Source: Sipunculus nudus (Eukaryota > Annelida > Sipuncula > Golfingiida > Sipunculidae). From it: a DNA stretch of 64,000 nt. Each line of letters begins with the position of its first letter. Positions within the stretch are counted from its first letter, which is position 1. The notes beneath the pieces were generated by a model. The model was not told where the DNA came from. It ran no database searches and was given only the letters and a program-made list of their open reading frames with translations. The stretch covers positions 87,211,056 through 87,275,055 of the forward strand of contig CM049310.1 in assembly GCA_026874595.1 (NCBI GenBank). Direction: 5' to 3'. The position numbers and the translations under genes were made by a program. Positions 1-12,600 of the stretch are shown piece by piece.

Positions 1-374
1 CTGTAACTGCTCCACATTACTGAAGACATCGCAGTATTTAATGGAAAGCCGTATGTCAATGCTAGCAATGTGAAGTGAAATCTGTTCAAAAGAATGACCC
101 TGAGCTTGAAAGAGCTAACGGTTATCATTTTTGAATATTTTTGTTATTTATTTAAGACAACATTTACAATTGAAGTCGATGTAAAAGTTAGTCCTTGTGA
201 ATCAGAGACAGAAACGAAATATTAACCATAATAGAAATTTCAAGTAAGTGATTGGAAATATTCATTTTCCTCTTAATCCTCCTTAAAAAATGTCAATAAT
301 AGCAATGACATTGTGGAAGTATTAATAAAAATACGAATTTAGAGTACATCACAAGGAAGGTCAATTGAACCATT
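1..374. other. Left flank without a recognised gene
   Basis: AT-rich sequence in which I see no coding exon, RNA gene or repeat. A lost 5' half of the neighbouring lectin pseudogene could lie further left, outside the window. Confidence 0.4.
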
Positions 375-2530
375 TTACCAACAGACGGACGGATAAACAA
401 GATGCAGCATTTCTGTAAGTCTTTAGAAAAATGTCCCCATTAACATACTGATATGGCCTCAACATGATGTCCTTTGTACATCATTCATTCTTGGATTTGG
501 TATATGGACGTTTTCGTTTTAGTGTGCCAGATATGTCACCCCTGGACTGCTTGTTTCTCGACGACACTGGATCTTGCATTACAATTGGCCTAGGCCGAGT
601 AAACTGGTTTCAGGCAAAGGCTGAATGTACACTGATGGGCGGCTACCTGTTGCCAGTCCGTAGAGACGACACTGATGACGCCAGTCGTATATCACACCTT
701 CTAAAGGGAATTGGAAAGGAGGCTTGGATAGGATGGAGTAAGGAAGACTGGGTTGTCCAACCTAGAAGTAAGACATGTCAAATTTTCTAAAAATTCGTAA
801 AAAAGTCTAAAATCTCATAAAATATTTAAGATAAAATATCCCATTGTATACTTAACAATAAGTGTTGATTGATAACGTTGTCAGTTCGTTTTGATCAGGC
901 ACAACAGGCACAAATGCTCTTCAGACTTTTCGTTTTACGTATAAGTCCTTAATGAACAACGGGGACTGTATCAAGATAAAGGGAGAAGATGTGATGTGAA
1001 AAAGAAAAGCGTGTGGAATTCTAGCGCCCACTCACTGTATCGGTGAGTTCTTTATAAACGTTTTCATTTGCATTAAATCATTTCAATGTTGATGCAATTT
1101 TTTATAAATTCCAAAATATTAATTCAAATAATTTGTATATTGAAGGAATAAAATGTTGAATGGAGATAGTTGCATGTAATATAGTATAAAGCTCTTGTAA
1201 ATTGCTCTGGTGTTGTTGAAGGCCATGCATATTGGTTAGTTGATATTTGCTAAGCATCAAAGTCTTAAAGATAAATAAAAACATTCTTTCGGACAAGACA
1301 GTTTTTATTGTATTGGAGTTTCAAAGAACTAGTAGTGATCTTTTTTACGTTGAAAATTATATTCCATGAGAGGAAAAATATGGTAAGGTTATTTAAATCA
1401 TTCCCTTTCAATTTGTTTTAAACGCCTTAGCAATAATTCATATATGCACACAAGAAAACATTTCTATTTGAAATATCTAATAATTACTAATCATTGAGAA
1501 TTAGTCATGATGTCGTACTAAACAACCATAATACAGGATTATGCACGCTTTTTATGCTTTTACAGGTAATGGTATATCACTTTACTGTTTTCAAATACTT
1601 AAGTGTTCGATTTTTATGAAATTTCATCTTTTCTTTCGCAATAATATGTTGTGTACGCATGATCCTTGTTTTTTTTTTGTCCTCTGCGAACTTGTGTGCG
1701 CGGTTCTGCTATTCACTATGTAAACGGTTATGCATCCGGTTAGTTGTGGGTGCTTTATTTTTTTCTATCAAAAGGTTTTCATTTACTATTAATAGTCCTG
1801 ATAAAGTATTTTAGGACACGAAGCTGAGAAATATAAAATAGTGTTGAATCATATGAATTGAATGAATGAAATCTTTCCAGATCAATTTGTCTGCGTGCAC
1901 TTATGTCAGTTGGTATAATAAAGTCTTCATTATGTAAAATCGATATAATTTATATCATTCAATAACCACCAGGAAAGTCAGGCGACGAGGACTGCACATT
2001 ATGGCTAAAAAGACGATACGACCAAATTATAACACGGTAGATGAAGTGAAAATATAGATGATCGATCCTGAAGATTCCAATAGTTTTGGACCGAGGCATT
2101 TTTAATGCAGTAATTACGTACTCTAAGCTGAAATATCTGTTCAGTTCTGATGACAAACCTTCCATCTACCCATGTGACTTATGATGCAGCCCGGTTTCAT
2201 AAGTCTGGACAATTCTCCTTTATTTCTACAACCAGCCAAAATTCAAATAACAGAAACTTCACCTAGAATCTTTACATCAAATTGGTTTGTGCTCGGCCGA
2301 CTGAACGGGCTATGAGCTGTTGGGATTGGCCTTTGTATGTGGTCTCACTATCCGGACGTAAGAAGGAAACGAACTGTAAGAGCTATACCTAGGATATTCA
2401 AACTTTCTGTTTGAATATTTAGATAGGTTCTCTGTTGAACCTTAAAATTAAAATAATGTGACCTATACTAGCTAAGAAAAAAATGAAAAAGTGTATATCT
2501 GACATGTTAGAACTCAAGAAACTAAACACC
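375..2530 (+). repeat. Duplicated block, copy A (paralogous to 6628-9115)
   Basis: Nearly collinear similarity to 6628-9115, beginning in a shared string around 'accaacagacgg' (copy A) and 'accgacagacgg' (copy B). It runs through the lectin exons, the introns (for example the shared 'ggaataaa', 'gctctggtgttg' and 'gaaggccatgcata' strings) and past the stop codon. Because introns match too, this is a DNA-level duplication and not a retrocopy. Boundaries are by eye. Confidence 0.75.
519..2266 (+). pseudogene. Decayed 3' half of a C-type-lectin-like receptor gene
   Basis: This copy carries counterparts of exons 4-7 of the intact receptor at 4008-8821: membrane-proximal lectin domain, transmembrane exon and tail. 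The first exon (about 520-770) still reads with the WIGW motif and a good AGTAAG donor, but compared with the intact copy one nucleotide appears lost near its start, which breaks the incoming phase. The second lectin exon (from about 901) has an in-frame TGA at 997-999 where the intact copy has TGG. The transmembrane exon has a TGA at 1660-1662, a T-run and no acceptor. The tail exon has TAG at 2055-2057 replacing CAG. Several independent lesions argue for a pseudogene rather than a sequencing error. No 5' exons are visible in the window. Confidence 0.8.
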
Positions 2531-2676
2531 TACAACGGTACGAATCTAATAAGTCAACACGATTCTTAAAATCGATTGATTCCTTACACATGATATATAT
2601 TTATATGCTCTTGTTATACCAACGAACACTTTGCCATCAGTGCATTGTAAACAGCCTAGAAAGAACAATTGTATTT

Positions 2677-2688
2677 ACACACACACAC

Positions 2689-2739
<51 letters not shown>
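2677..2739. repeat. (AC)n/(AT)n microsatellite
   Basis: About seven AC dinucleotides, then about 23 AT dinucleotides. Confidence 0.95.
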
Positions 2740-2741
<2 letters not shown>

Positions 2742-3555
2742 ATCACTATGTATACTCACACGATCAAAACAAAATCTGTGCCTGATTTTCTTTAATTACG
2801 TTTAGACATGGACTAAGCTTTTTTACTCTTATTAATGCTCAGTTCTTCATGCAATCTCAAACGATTTACAAATTAGGATCTCCTGAATCTGTATTTATTG
2901 CAGCCAAGTATATTATATTAAAGATCCCACATCCAGTATATCGATGCCACCGCTGACTATACATATATCTGTGATAAAAGGATGGAGTCCTCAATTCAAT
3001 AATCGTATGGCACACCCAAGCCACAGTAACAACTTACAAATGTGTGTTATCACGTGATTGAATATATGGAAGGTCACAATGCCTCCACGGGATTTTGACA
3101 TGCTTACTTTTGATTATTCAAATGTTATTTACATTTTAGAATTCATATCACATGTTTATTTTCTGGAGAAAAAAATGTTTACATATTGTCATTCTTGCAT
3201 TTTACCTGAACAGTCAGTAATTTCAACAACAATATTTAATCTTTGTATCTCTGTACAGCACCGTAATACATAGATAATAATTAAAATGCAGTTGTTTTCT
3301 TTATGTTTAAGCATATGATACACCTTTAAACTGAATTATACATATGTGAATGTAAAACTCATTAGCACGCATTTGGATTCGTAAGATTTTTTTCAAAGTA
3401 CAAACAATGAAATTCGAAGTTGTCAGTTGAGATTGTATATCATAATTAGACGTGTTCTTTCTGATCTTTGATTTTTACAGTGTTACTCACTGACCTACAC
3501 CAAGCAATGTTGCGAAACTGTTAGCAAATATTTTCGACAAACAATTAACATATGG

Positions 3556-3588
3556 ATGCAAATGACTGAGTGCAACCTGGTATATAAA
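3556..3588 (+). promoter_or_regulatory. Possible core promoter: octamer plus TATA box
   Basis: An exact octamer ATGCAAAT (3556-3563) is followed 17 bp later by TATATAAA (3581-3588), about 420 bp upstream of the receptor start codon. Octamers bind POU/Oct factors and TATA boxes place the start of transcription roughly 30 bp downstream. Short AT-rich motifs occur by chance in this DNA, so this is only a suggestion. Confidence 0.25.
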
Positions 3589-4007
3589 CAAAAGGCTCCA
3601 CTTTGACAATCCTATAAACTTGGCGATAGTTTTATATGAGAACACCAGAGAAGATCAAGCATGACATGTATGTATTATGGTTATACGATGATCTTTTGTC
3701 TGTATGATAACAACATTTTAATGACATGCGGTAGTTTAAATAACGCTCGATGTTGATATTTCCCAGCATAACACCTATGATTATCCGAGATCTTGCTATC
3801 ATTGTTTGTTTTATGTCTAGCGTGTGTTTCAATATTTACACAAAGTCTCCGGGCAGTAGTTGTAAATTATCCCCTAATCGTGTGTTTTTATACACTAACT
3901 TTGCCCATGTTATCAGGGGGATGTTTAGTTTTATTATCAACACAGGGTGTTGGAAACTGGTGGTTATAAGACCATGATAGCGGATTCTTGTTCTTTTGTT
4001 CTTACAA

Positions 4008-4080
4008 ATGGATACATTCACAATGGGTCCAGGGAGAATTTTAATGTTCTGCCTACTGCGTCCTCTTAGCAATGTCGTTG
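4008..4080 (+). CDS. Receptor exon 1: start and signal peptide
   Basis: Encodes 24 residues with a short hydrophobic core (ILMFCLL) before a GTAAGT donor. It is too short to stand out as an open frame and is supported by phase, donor and position. The hydrophobic core is modest, so the start could be elsewhere. Confidence 0.55.
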
Positions 4081-4314
4081 GTAAGTTAATACAGGTGTGA
4101 TATATATGTATATGTATGTATGTATTGCAGTTAAATTAACTGTCGAATATGATTGTGCCATGTAGATGTACCCGGCTTCATACCTTAACTAGGAACATTA
4201 ATTAATAGTTGTTATTATGAGACCGTAACAATGATAGTATATAATGCAAAAATAATTAATTATCATAAAGTGCAAGACAGCTCACACACACATACACACT
4301 GGCGCAAACTTCCC

Positions 4315-4358
<44 letters not shown>

Positions 4359-7300
4359 TATGGAAGTATTTAAAAAATAACAGTTTTACAATTTTTTACA
4401 AGAATTATAGCATATATAATTCTACAAAAAAAAATTACTTAATTTAGATGTATGTGTAATGTAAAGAAATTGTCAAAATTAATAAACAATTTTAAAGATT
4501 CAATATTTTTAGAAGGAAGTGGGGATAACAGTTCCAAATTTGTCGGCAATCTGACCAAAGCTAAGGCCATTGAAGTGTGTCAAAGCTATGATCTGGCTCT
4601 ACCTGGACAGCTGGACTTCCGGGATGGCCAAAATCTCCGGGCAGATATGAAGAAATACGGTATTTTAACGGCTTGGGCCTCGATTCACAGAGTAAGATAT
4701 AACAGCTGGACTGCTACAACCGACGGACTGTCAGGTATTACCATTTTTTTATCAGTGTGCAAACCGTTACCGTTTGAACTATGTACGTCTATCGTAATAT
4801 CTAAGTCAATGTGAGCTATGGTCTATGAATAATGAACGTCTTTAATAAGTAATTTGAGAGTAAATAACACGATTCGTGTTACTTTTGGGACAGTTAACAT
4901 TGGGACAATGAATAATTAGGGAAATCGACCAAGCCACTTCTTCATAACTGTTGACACTACACAATTGTGAAGTTTAAATTTTGGACTTTTGATTTATGGA
5001 AAGCATGCAACCCGTGGATTGTATTGAAATTCGGGAAAATTGTTGATCATCTATGTCCCTTTTAGGTGTGCAAGATTGCTTGCGCCATCTATATTTTTAT
5101 TTTGTTTACGCATTTTAATCAAATCCCCAGACTTGTGGAGGACATGTCAGTTAATATTTCAAATAAGATATCCAAGTAATGGTAACATGGAATGTTTTGA
5201 AATGTGGCAGACTTGTTTATTAGGGTAATACCGGGGAAGTGCAAGATTGGTGGTGCCCTTTACCATTTTGATTTGCATTTTAGTGTTTGATTTATTTTTT
5301 TCATCAAGAGGAAATTTTTGTCCATTCTGAGTGCCCAGAAAATCATATTTGTGTTAGTGTTCAGGGCTGCTAAACAAACATTTCTCCATTTAAACCAGTG
5401 ATTATAAGGTTGTGCATCATCCTTGCATGTAAAATCGACCCAACTACTTCATCAGATTATTTGTGGACGCACCTACAAAGTTATATCTGTTCAAGAGTTC
5501 AATATTTTCAAGTGTTAAAATTGGTACTTTAAATGTAATTGAGATAAATGGTGGACAGGTCATGCTAACAGTTCATGCACCAATTGAAAGATTGTGGCTC
5601 ATTGGCACATGTGTTTTGAGAAAAACATTTGCTATGTTATTCCTAGCTGCAGGAATAACATAGACACATTTGCGAAGTGCTTCGTGATACAATCTCAGCT
5701 GACGAAATTTCCCAGTCTCACGATGCCTTAGTCAACTGTTTAAATTAAGAAATGCAGTCGAGCCTCACTGCATTGTTATAGTAACCAGACTTTCTAAATC
5801 CTCGACCCACATATTCTGCCAAATGAAAAGCATGGTGTTGTACCTTTTTGATCTATGGCATTAATATTGTTAATTAACTTATTTTGAATGTTTGATTAAA
5901 TATCGTAGTAATGGATTATCCTTTGCAGACCAAGATATTCCAGAGTTTTACAACAAAGGACACAATGCAAACTGTGCGCTCCTTCATGCTTCATCAGGCA
6001 GAGTAAAGGTCACATCTTGCCACAGAATTGTGAACAATTACATTTGTTTTCTTAAAGGTAAACTTTGCCAGCTTGAATATTTTTACTTATACCCCGACCC
6101 AGAGTTGGCGGAAAAACCACTGTGGCGTACATATATGAACGCATATTGGTAAAACGGTGTAGTAGTGTATAGCAAGCGTATTATGGAGGGGGTAGGGAGA
6201 CTATTGTTACTCAAAGACAAGAGACATTTAGCAGATATTGTACAAAAAAAATAATCCATGAGTCACAAAGTTAACCTGTCAAAAGTTGTGACACTTAAAA
6301 CAATGTTTATGATTAAAGTTTGTTGAGTTGAATCAAACAATGGTTACCATATTAAGGTGTTTGTAATGAATGATCTTTTAATGTGATTATTATAGTATTC
6401 AAGGCAGTTAAGCAACCAGAGTCTGAGTAAAAATTGTCTTTACAAATCAAAAACAGACAGTCGAAGTTTTGAAAAAAAAATGATCTCAATCTTTTTCAGT
6501 GGAAGTAATGTATTTCTTTATCAGGAAGGTGTCAATGGTCGCAAATGTGTCATTTGTTAACTGATAAGTAAACTTTATGATGTTAGATCTGTATAGTGAG
6601 CCAGAGAAAGGTTCCATTTATTATGTCATGTTTACCGACAGACGGTCGGACAAAATTCAGTATATCTTAAGGTCCTTAGAATTATTTCAATCTCAATATC
6701 ATACGGTTGGGCCGTAATATATAAATATATTATTTTTATACCATTGATTATTGGCATTGGTTATATGAAAATCTTTGGTTTTAGCTTGCAAGATATGTAA
6801 TCAATGGAATTGCTTATTTCTATATGACACTGGATCCTGTATTACAATTGGTCGAAGCCAAGTCAACTGGTTTCAGGCAAAAGTTGAATGTACACAGATG
6901 GGCGGTTATCTGATGCCGTTCAATAGAAATGATACCGATGACGTCAGTCAGATATCAAACCTTCTGGAGGGAAACGAAAAGGAGGCTTGGATAGGGTGGA
7001 GTATGGAGAACTGGGTTGTCCAAGATCAAAGTAAGACATATCAAATATTCTTATATTTCCTAAAAATTAGAAGTCTAAATTTTTCTTATCTTTTCTAAGA
7101 GAAAAATATCCTATGGTTTCCGTAACAAAATGTATTCATTTATAACGTTGTCAGTATTCATTTTGTTTAACAGCCAAAAATGCCCTGCGGGATTTTCGTT
7201 TTTCGTTAACCTCCTTAAGTGGCAATGGGGACTGTGCTGTCCTAAAGGGAGAAGATCTGATGTGGAAAAGAAAAGATTGTGAAAATCTCGCCCCAACTCT

Positions 7301-8821
7301 CTGTATCAGTGAGTTCTTTATATACATTTTCAATATAAATGCATTTTTTATTAATTCCAAAATATTAATTCATGAAAATTATAAAAAAAAATAAATAAAA
7401 TAGTCTTTAAATTGAAGGAATAAATTTTTTATGGAGGTTGTTGCATGTAATGTAGGGTAAAGCTCTTGTCATATGCTCTGGTGTTGCTGAAGGCCATGCA
7501 TAAGACAATTGCTAGGTAAAAATAAATTTATACATATTTTGGGCAGGACTGTTTCATTCTTTCTGAGATAAGAAGGGCGAATAATGATTTTTTTTTGTTT
7601 AAATTTAAATTCCACGTGAGGGAAAATATCTAAAGACTATTTCAATTTTCCATTTCAATTTGTTTTAATAGTTCAATAGTTCATATATGCACACAAGAAA
7701 ACAATTTTAGTTAAATACCTTAAAATTACTAATCATTAAGAAATAGGCATAATGTATTCATAGTATCACTCTTGTTGTTTCTTAATACATTAAGGAAACC
7801 CACGTGAAGACCTCTCGGATATTGATGAGAGTCGTACTAATCCACCGCAGGGGGAGGCAGAAATATGCTCGCTTTCCTATACCTTTACAGGTAATGGTAT
7901 ATTATTATACTTTTTCAAATACTTAAGTGTTTGGTTTTTATAAGATTTCATTTTTACTATCGCAATATTATTTGCGGCAACTTAAACATTTTTTAATACT
8001 TCGATATGAATAATTATACTTCTCCGTCTTCACCTACCTTTTGAAGTATGATTGGCTTTCAAATTATTTTTTAAAGATTGCTGTACAACCTAATTGAACA
8101 AATGTAACCAATATCTTTACAGACTACAAGCTGTATGTTGTGTACGCATGTTCCTTGGTCTCTTTGCTCTCTGCATATCTGTGTGGACGGTTTTGCTATT
8201 CACTGTGTAACCGGTTATGCATCAGGTTCGTCGTGTGTGCTTAATTTTTTTCCACCAAAATGTTTTTATTTACTATTAAAAGTCCTGTTAAAGTATTTTA
8301 GGATACGAAGCCGCAGTATAAAAAATAGTGTTTGATTATTTTTATTTAACGAATGAAAGGTATCAAGATCGATTTTTCTGCATGCACATCTGTCAGTTAG
8401 TATTATAAAGTCTTCAGTAAGTAAAATAAGTATATTTGACAGTCCGATGAGTTCATCCAATCCACCTATTCCCCGTGATGAGGTGAGCAGGACCCTATCA
8501 TTCAATGACAACAAGGAAAACAAGGCGTCGACCACTGCACTTTATGCCAAGGTAGACTTAGCCCACAAGATACAACGACCTATAAATGATAGGGTAGATG
8601 AAAGAAAAATACAGATGATCGAACTAGATTCAAATCGTCTCGAACCGAGCCACTATATAGATTCCGGTCATTACGTACTACAAGCTGAAATATGCTCTAT
8701 CCCGAAGACAAAGAATCCATCTACGCATAGGAATTCTGAGGCGGCCTGGTATAAAAAATCTGGACCATTTTCCTTTGTTTCTACAACAAGCCAAAATTCA
8801 AATGAAGGCAGCTGGACCTAA
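4008..8821 (+). CDS. Two-domain C-type-lectin-like transmembrane receptor (7 exons, about 428 aa)
   Basis: Exons: 4008-4080, 4513-4734, 5929-6057, 6785-7030, 7174-7308, 8123-8225, 8443-8821; stop TAA at 8819-8821. All six introns are GT-AG and the spliced length is an exact multiple of three. Order: signal peptide (about residues 1-24), first C-type-lectin-like domain (25-141), second one (142-268), one hydrophobic helix (about 270-292), then a cytoplasmic tail to 428. Both domains are split by an intron at a similar place. I see no EPN/QPD plus WND calcium-site set, so calcium-dependent sugar binding is doubtful and the partner is unknown. The architecture suggests a cell-surface recognition or immune receptor. 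The start was chosen because its 73-nt exon ends in a strong GTAAGT donor and supplies the 1 nt needed by exon 2. A decayed paralogue lies upstream. Confidence 0.75.
4513..6057 (+). CDS. Receptor exons 2-3: first C-type-lectin-like domain
   Basis: Exon 2 (4513-4734) begins after ATATTTTTAG and exon 3 (5929-6057) after CCTTTGCAG. The pair carries four cysteines in the typical spacing: one in 'IEVCQSYD', then 'ANCALL', 'TSCHRI' and 'NYICFL'. The WIG-like core is replaced by 'TAWASI'. It is a compact, rather divergent domain without calcium-site residues that I can recognise. Intron 2, of about 1.2 kb, has no recognised feature. Confidence 0.7.
6785..7308 (+). CDS. Receptor exons 4-5: second C-type-lectin-like domain
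   Basis: Exon 4 (6785-7030) and exon 5 (7174-7308) join in phase through an AGTAAG donor and a TTTAACAG acceptor. The domain shows an extra N-terminal cysteine pair, 'WFQAKVEC', the hallmark 'AWIGWS' core, 'NGDCAVL' and the closing 'RKDCENLAPTLC'. The usual WND is not seen. The decayed upstream copy matches these two exons best. Confidence 0.8.
8123..8225 (+). CDS. Receptor exon 6: transmembrane helix
   Basis: After a TCTTTACAG acceptor this 103-nt exon encodes a helix-forming stretch (YVVYACSLVSLLSAYLC) followed by cysteine- and arginine-rich residues (CYSLCNRLC) that fit a palmitoylated, positive-inside membrane boundary. The exon ends AG|GTTCG, a weaker donor. Phase continues correctly on both sides. 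Confidence 0.65.
8443..8821 (+). CDS. Receptor exon 7: cytoplasmic tail with tyrosine motifs
   Basis: Encodes about 126 polar residues. Tyrosines sit in 'ALYAKV' (ITIM-like YxxV), 'SHYIDSGHYVLQ' (the second is YxxQ, a STAT3-type SH2 site) and 'AWYKKS'. The first lacks the strict -2 residue of a canonical ITIM. Family knowledge says such motifs recruit SH2 proteins after phosphorylation; that this tail signals is inference. Confidence 0.65.
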
Positions 8822-9629
8822 AATCTTTATATCAAACTGTAACAAAACTTTATAACAAACTCGGCCGACTAAACATTCTATGAGTTGTAGTGATTGGCAT
8901 ATGTGATTGGCCCTATGATGTATGTGGTCTTACTACCCGCCCAGCCTTTAGACCCGTTCGTGTTAAAGGTACCAACGGTAAGAGCGATATACGGAAAATT
9001 CAAATATTTTGAGAGGTTTTCTGTTGAAACTGAAAAACTGTGACCCATACTATTGGGAATAAACCCAGAAAGAAACGTGCACATCTCATATGTTAAAGTT
9101 CAAGAAAATAGAAACAAAGTAGATTTATGAAGATAAGTTGGACAAAATGTCATGACTTTTGATGAGCTGATTAATTTTAAGGACTTAATTTGTCCCTGTT
9201 TCCATACTGAAGGTATTCGGTGAAATTAACATTTTAAGGTATATGGGCAATATATTCAATTCACGTGTGCTACTATACTGAATACCGGCCGAAATAACAT
9301 TTTCATTCCTCTTTTATTTTAGTGTTATCTCCTATGAAAAACAAATGTAACCAGAATTATTATATAATTGGCAATTTGCGCTTTGTCCTATGACCTACAT
9401 TTTATAAACTGTAGCTTTTAGCCATGTGTAAAATTAAAATGATCTTCCCTGCCTACTTCCGACTGCTTCTATATTTAAGTGTAAATACAGACTGTATATA
9501 TAACGTGTATTGTATATTGTTTCTGGCGTTTAAATGTGTATATGCTCTCCTGAAAAAAAGAGTGGATTTAACTGTATATATTGATGATTTTGTACCTTTT
9601 TATCTGTATACAATGTATACATAACTTTA

Positions 9630-9635
9630 AATAAA
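9630..9635 (+). other. Candidate polyadenylation signal of the receptor gene
   Basis: AATAAA followed within about 20 bp by a GT/T-rich stretch, about 810 nt after the stop codon. An earlier AATAAA at 9058-9063 is an alternative with a poorer downstream element. Confidence 0.4.
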
Positions 9636-9639
9636 ATAG

Positions 9640-12600
9640 TGTTCCTCTTTTATTCTTATTCATTAGGATTAGAGTTAGACCGTAAACACACGTAGACAAC
9701 GTAATAATAGTAACACATTTTCTTGGATAAATATATTCATTTCATCCATTAAGGGAGTTGCATCTGAAAAGCTTATTAAAACAGATTACAAATAATCAGG
9801 CATCACTGTAGAACAGTTGCAATTAAGAATTCCCTTTAATCGATAAGGTACAATGTGAAAAACGTATAACATCAAGGAATGCTGGGAAAAAGTATAAAAT
9901 TAATCCGCTGGAATACATGCATCTTTATTATACCTATTTTTTCGCCGATTATGTCGACAACTGGTGATCATGTTATAAACATCACCCATTCCCACTTTTT
10001 ATAGTAAATAAAAAAAGTACGAAGTACATGGGATCTCTTTTATACTTTCAATAACGTGAAACTTATCATGAATATATGTTGTATTATATAAATATCACCA
10101 TATAAAACCTCTGTATGACAATTGGATTATCGTGTTGCGCCCTATCATTTGCATTATAAATATATCATTATGAAAATGAAGTTACCATAAAGAAACGATG
10201 CATATCTGCAGTCTGGATATAACTTTGATATCACCGTGCAGAGTGTATAACATTACGTGGTGCATAATTTTTTTTTAATAATTTTTAAATGGGACACCAT
10301 TATGCAGAGGTATCGTTTAAGGTACAATATGAACAATATGATGCAGAGCTTATGTGTCACAAAACGATTATAATATACAACTTGTTTATACCGGAGTCAA
10401 CATCCTGTATACCTATTTCATAAAAGAGGAAACTTCATGTAGAGTTTGTGTATAGAGGAGACAATAGTGTGTAGAGTTATGGTTTAAACTCCAATGTAGC
10501 GCCGGCCTAGTATAACGTCAGCACATGCGTAGTTTTATTTTGGCATTAGATAGGCCCGCTTTCACTGATGGTTACACATTAAACCATTACGTGCATGTAA
10601 ACGCAATTATCACAGGTGGTGACTTATTATATGGCGTGCAAGTTCTGTAGTGCAGACTTAAATACATGATGAACTGTGAGTACACAGTGAATAATACACC
10701 CACTTAAGCTCTATACATGTTTGCAAATGTATAATGACCAACCATACAATATTTGATGTGCTTACGGTTGGTCGTTATGAAACAATTTCCCATCAGTTAA
10801 TTGCTAGGGGACTTTCAATGATTATCATAGCCCTGCCTGGTCTTTAGTATTTGCGTTTACTAATAAAATGAAATGCTTAAAATGAAACGTGATTCCATAG
10901 ACTCGACTCAGTGCCAGCACTGATCACTAAAGCTCTGTAAGTCCGTATGGTGAATCCCTGAAATTGCATATTTAAGCATCACAAGGCTCTTTGTGGACCT
11001 GACGATTCTCCCGTATTTGCATATCAGGCTGTCACACCTCATGTGAATGACATCGTTGCTATGAGAACGCCTACAGCGGTCCCACACCTCGACCGGATTG
11101 GTAACATTCGCACTGGTATCATGTATTCAGGTAGGCCACACATGGACCTTCTTGTCCTATGATACATCTCTGCTGAACGAATATAACGGTCCATGGGCCA
11201 AATGTAAGTGCATATTGTAACATTATCGCAACAATTTTGTAAAGACAGGTCCAGTAAAATTGCCTCCACCGAGGTGACAGAAGCAGCTGGCAGTATTTGT
11301 GTGAACTCGTGTATTAACTGCCAAATTGCCACTCGCTAATCGTGATCGTTTCAGTCGACCGGTATATTTTGACTGCGCTCGTCGCATGTGCACCTGAATA
11401 TCTCACGCTGATCCAGAGTTTGTTAGGCCTATATTATGTTTAAACAGGCCCACTTTGAAGAGGGATGGTCCGATAAATATTACCACAGAGGCTAAGGGTT
11501 GTAGTGTTTTAAAGTCACGCCGAATTCAACATAAGCGACGGCCTAAAATATTAAGAATATGGGAATATTATTAGCGAACTGGAAGCCTGTAATAGGCGAT
11601 GACTAAATAAACCATGTTGGTTTTGAAAAATACTGGGAAAGACTACCGCTGACGTAACTGGAAAAGACCTTAGTTCAACGAGGCAGTGATGTGTGGCGCT
11701 GACCGTCCTATAATCACTGGAGTTTACCAGTCGATGAATAGTCTGCCAAAGTGCCGTACTTTTGTGTATAATTTGCCGCGAGGTAGGAGTACCTGTTCTA
11801 AGCTAAGCGACTCAGCAAAGTTTGATGACGCTGTAAGTGGGAAGAATTATGTTTTAACCATTTCATTATTTCACTTAACCATTTGCACCAATAAAGCAGT
11901 GGATTAATTATATTTACACTTATCATTATCAATAACACTTTTCGAATATATCCAATATGTCGGAATATGGTCCATTAACTTTAGCATTATACTTTCAAAT
12001 CAAGGTCAGTTGTAATATAGCTGTTAATGCTAATAATCACCTTAGTTACTGCTATGCTACCCTGCGTCGCAATATGATGCATGTACCTACCAACCAGAAA
12101 TTCGGCTGTTTTGCTGTTTACTTAATTTTCCTGTCTGGCAACTAAGGCACTTAAATCACAATTGAACGTTGCTATACAACATGTTGGTCTATACGAATGG
12201 AGCGCAACCACAGCCAATAAATCAATGACATAAATATAAGAAAACTAATTGGTTGGCAATAAACACTTTTCGGTGTTATATTATAAACAAGAAGTAAGAA
12301 GTTACCGAGCCGATCAGTAAAATATAGGTTAAAGTTTTTTATGAGTGTTAACAATACCATGTAACACCTAAACATAGAGTTTATTGGCTACATTTAGCTT
12401 TTAATTGTTATTGTGTATGGGAAAGGGGCTCTTAAAGATTAATCTACAGCTAAAATTGATCGGCTGCCTACCTTCACAACTTGGGAACAGTCCTTTCCGC
12501 TATGATACTTGATCCGTGCTGCACATCATCTTTTTGATCAGAATGAATGTAAACCTCCCAAAGTCTCCAGGTGTCACCAGGTGGCGCCTGTATACAGCAG

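Larger units (their letters stand above)
2531..4007. other. Spacer between the lectin pseudogene and the lectin gene
   Basis: No coding exon recognised. It contains an (AC)n-(AT)n microsatellite at about 2677-2739. The proximal part holds a possible core promoter of the downstream gene (separate entry). Confidence 0.5.
6628..9115 (+). repeat. Duplicated block, copy B (contains receptor exons 4-7)
   Basis: Counterpart of 375-2530, longer by about 330 bp owing to indels in the introns. Similarity continues through the 3' UTR to about 9115. Exons 2-3 of the receptor lie outside the duplicated part visible in this window. Confidence 0.75.

Noticed and set aside
1541-1723. Open frame over the pseudogene transmembrane exon that looked like a small membrane protein
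   Set aside because: It is a shifted frame of the decayed exon; the homologous frame is broken by TGA at 1660.
11039-12145. Open frames of 60-97 codons
   Set aside because: No motif, no splice partners, no conserved features visible.
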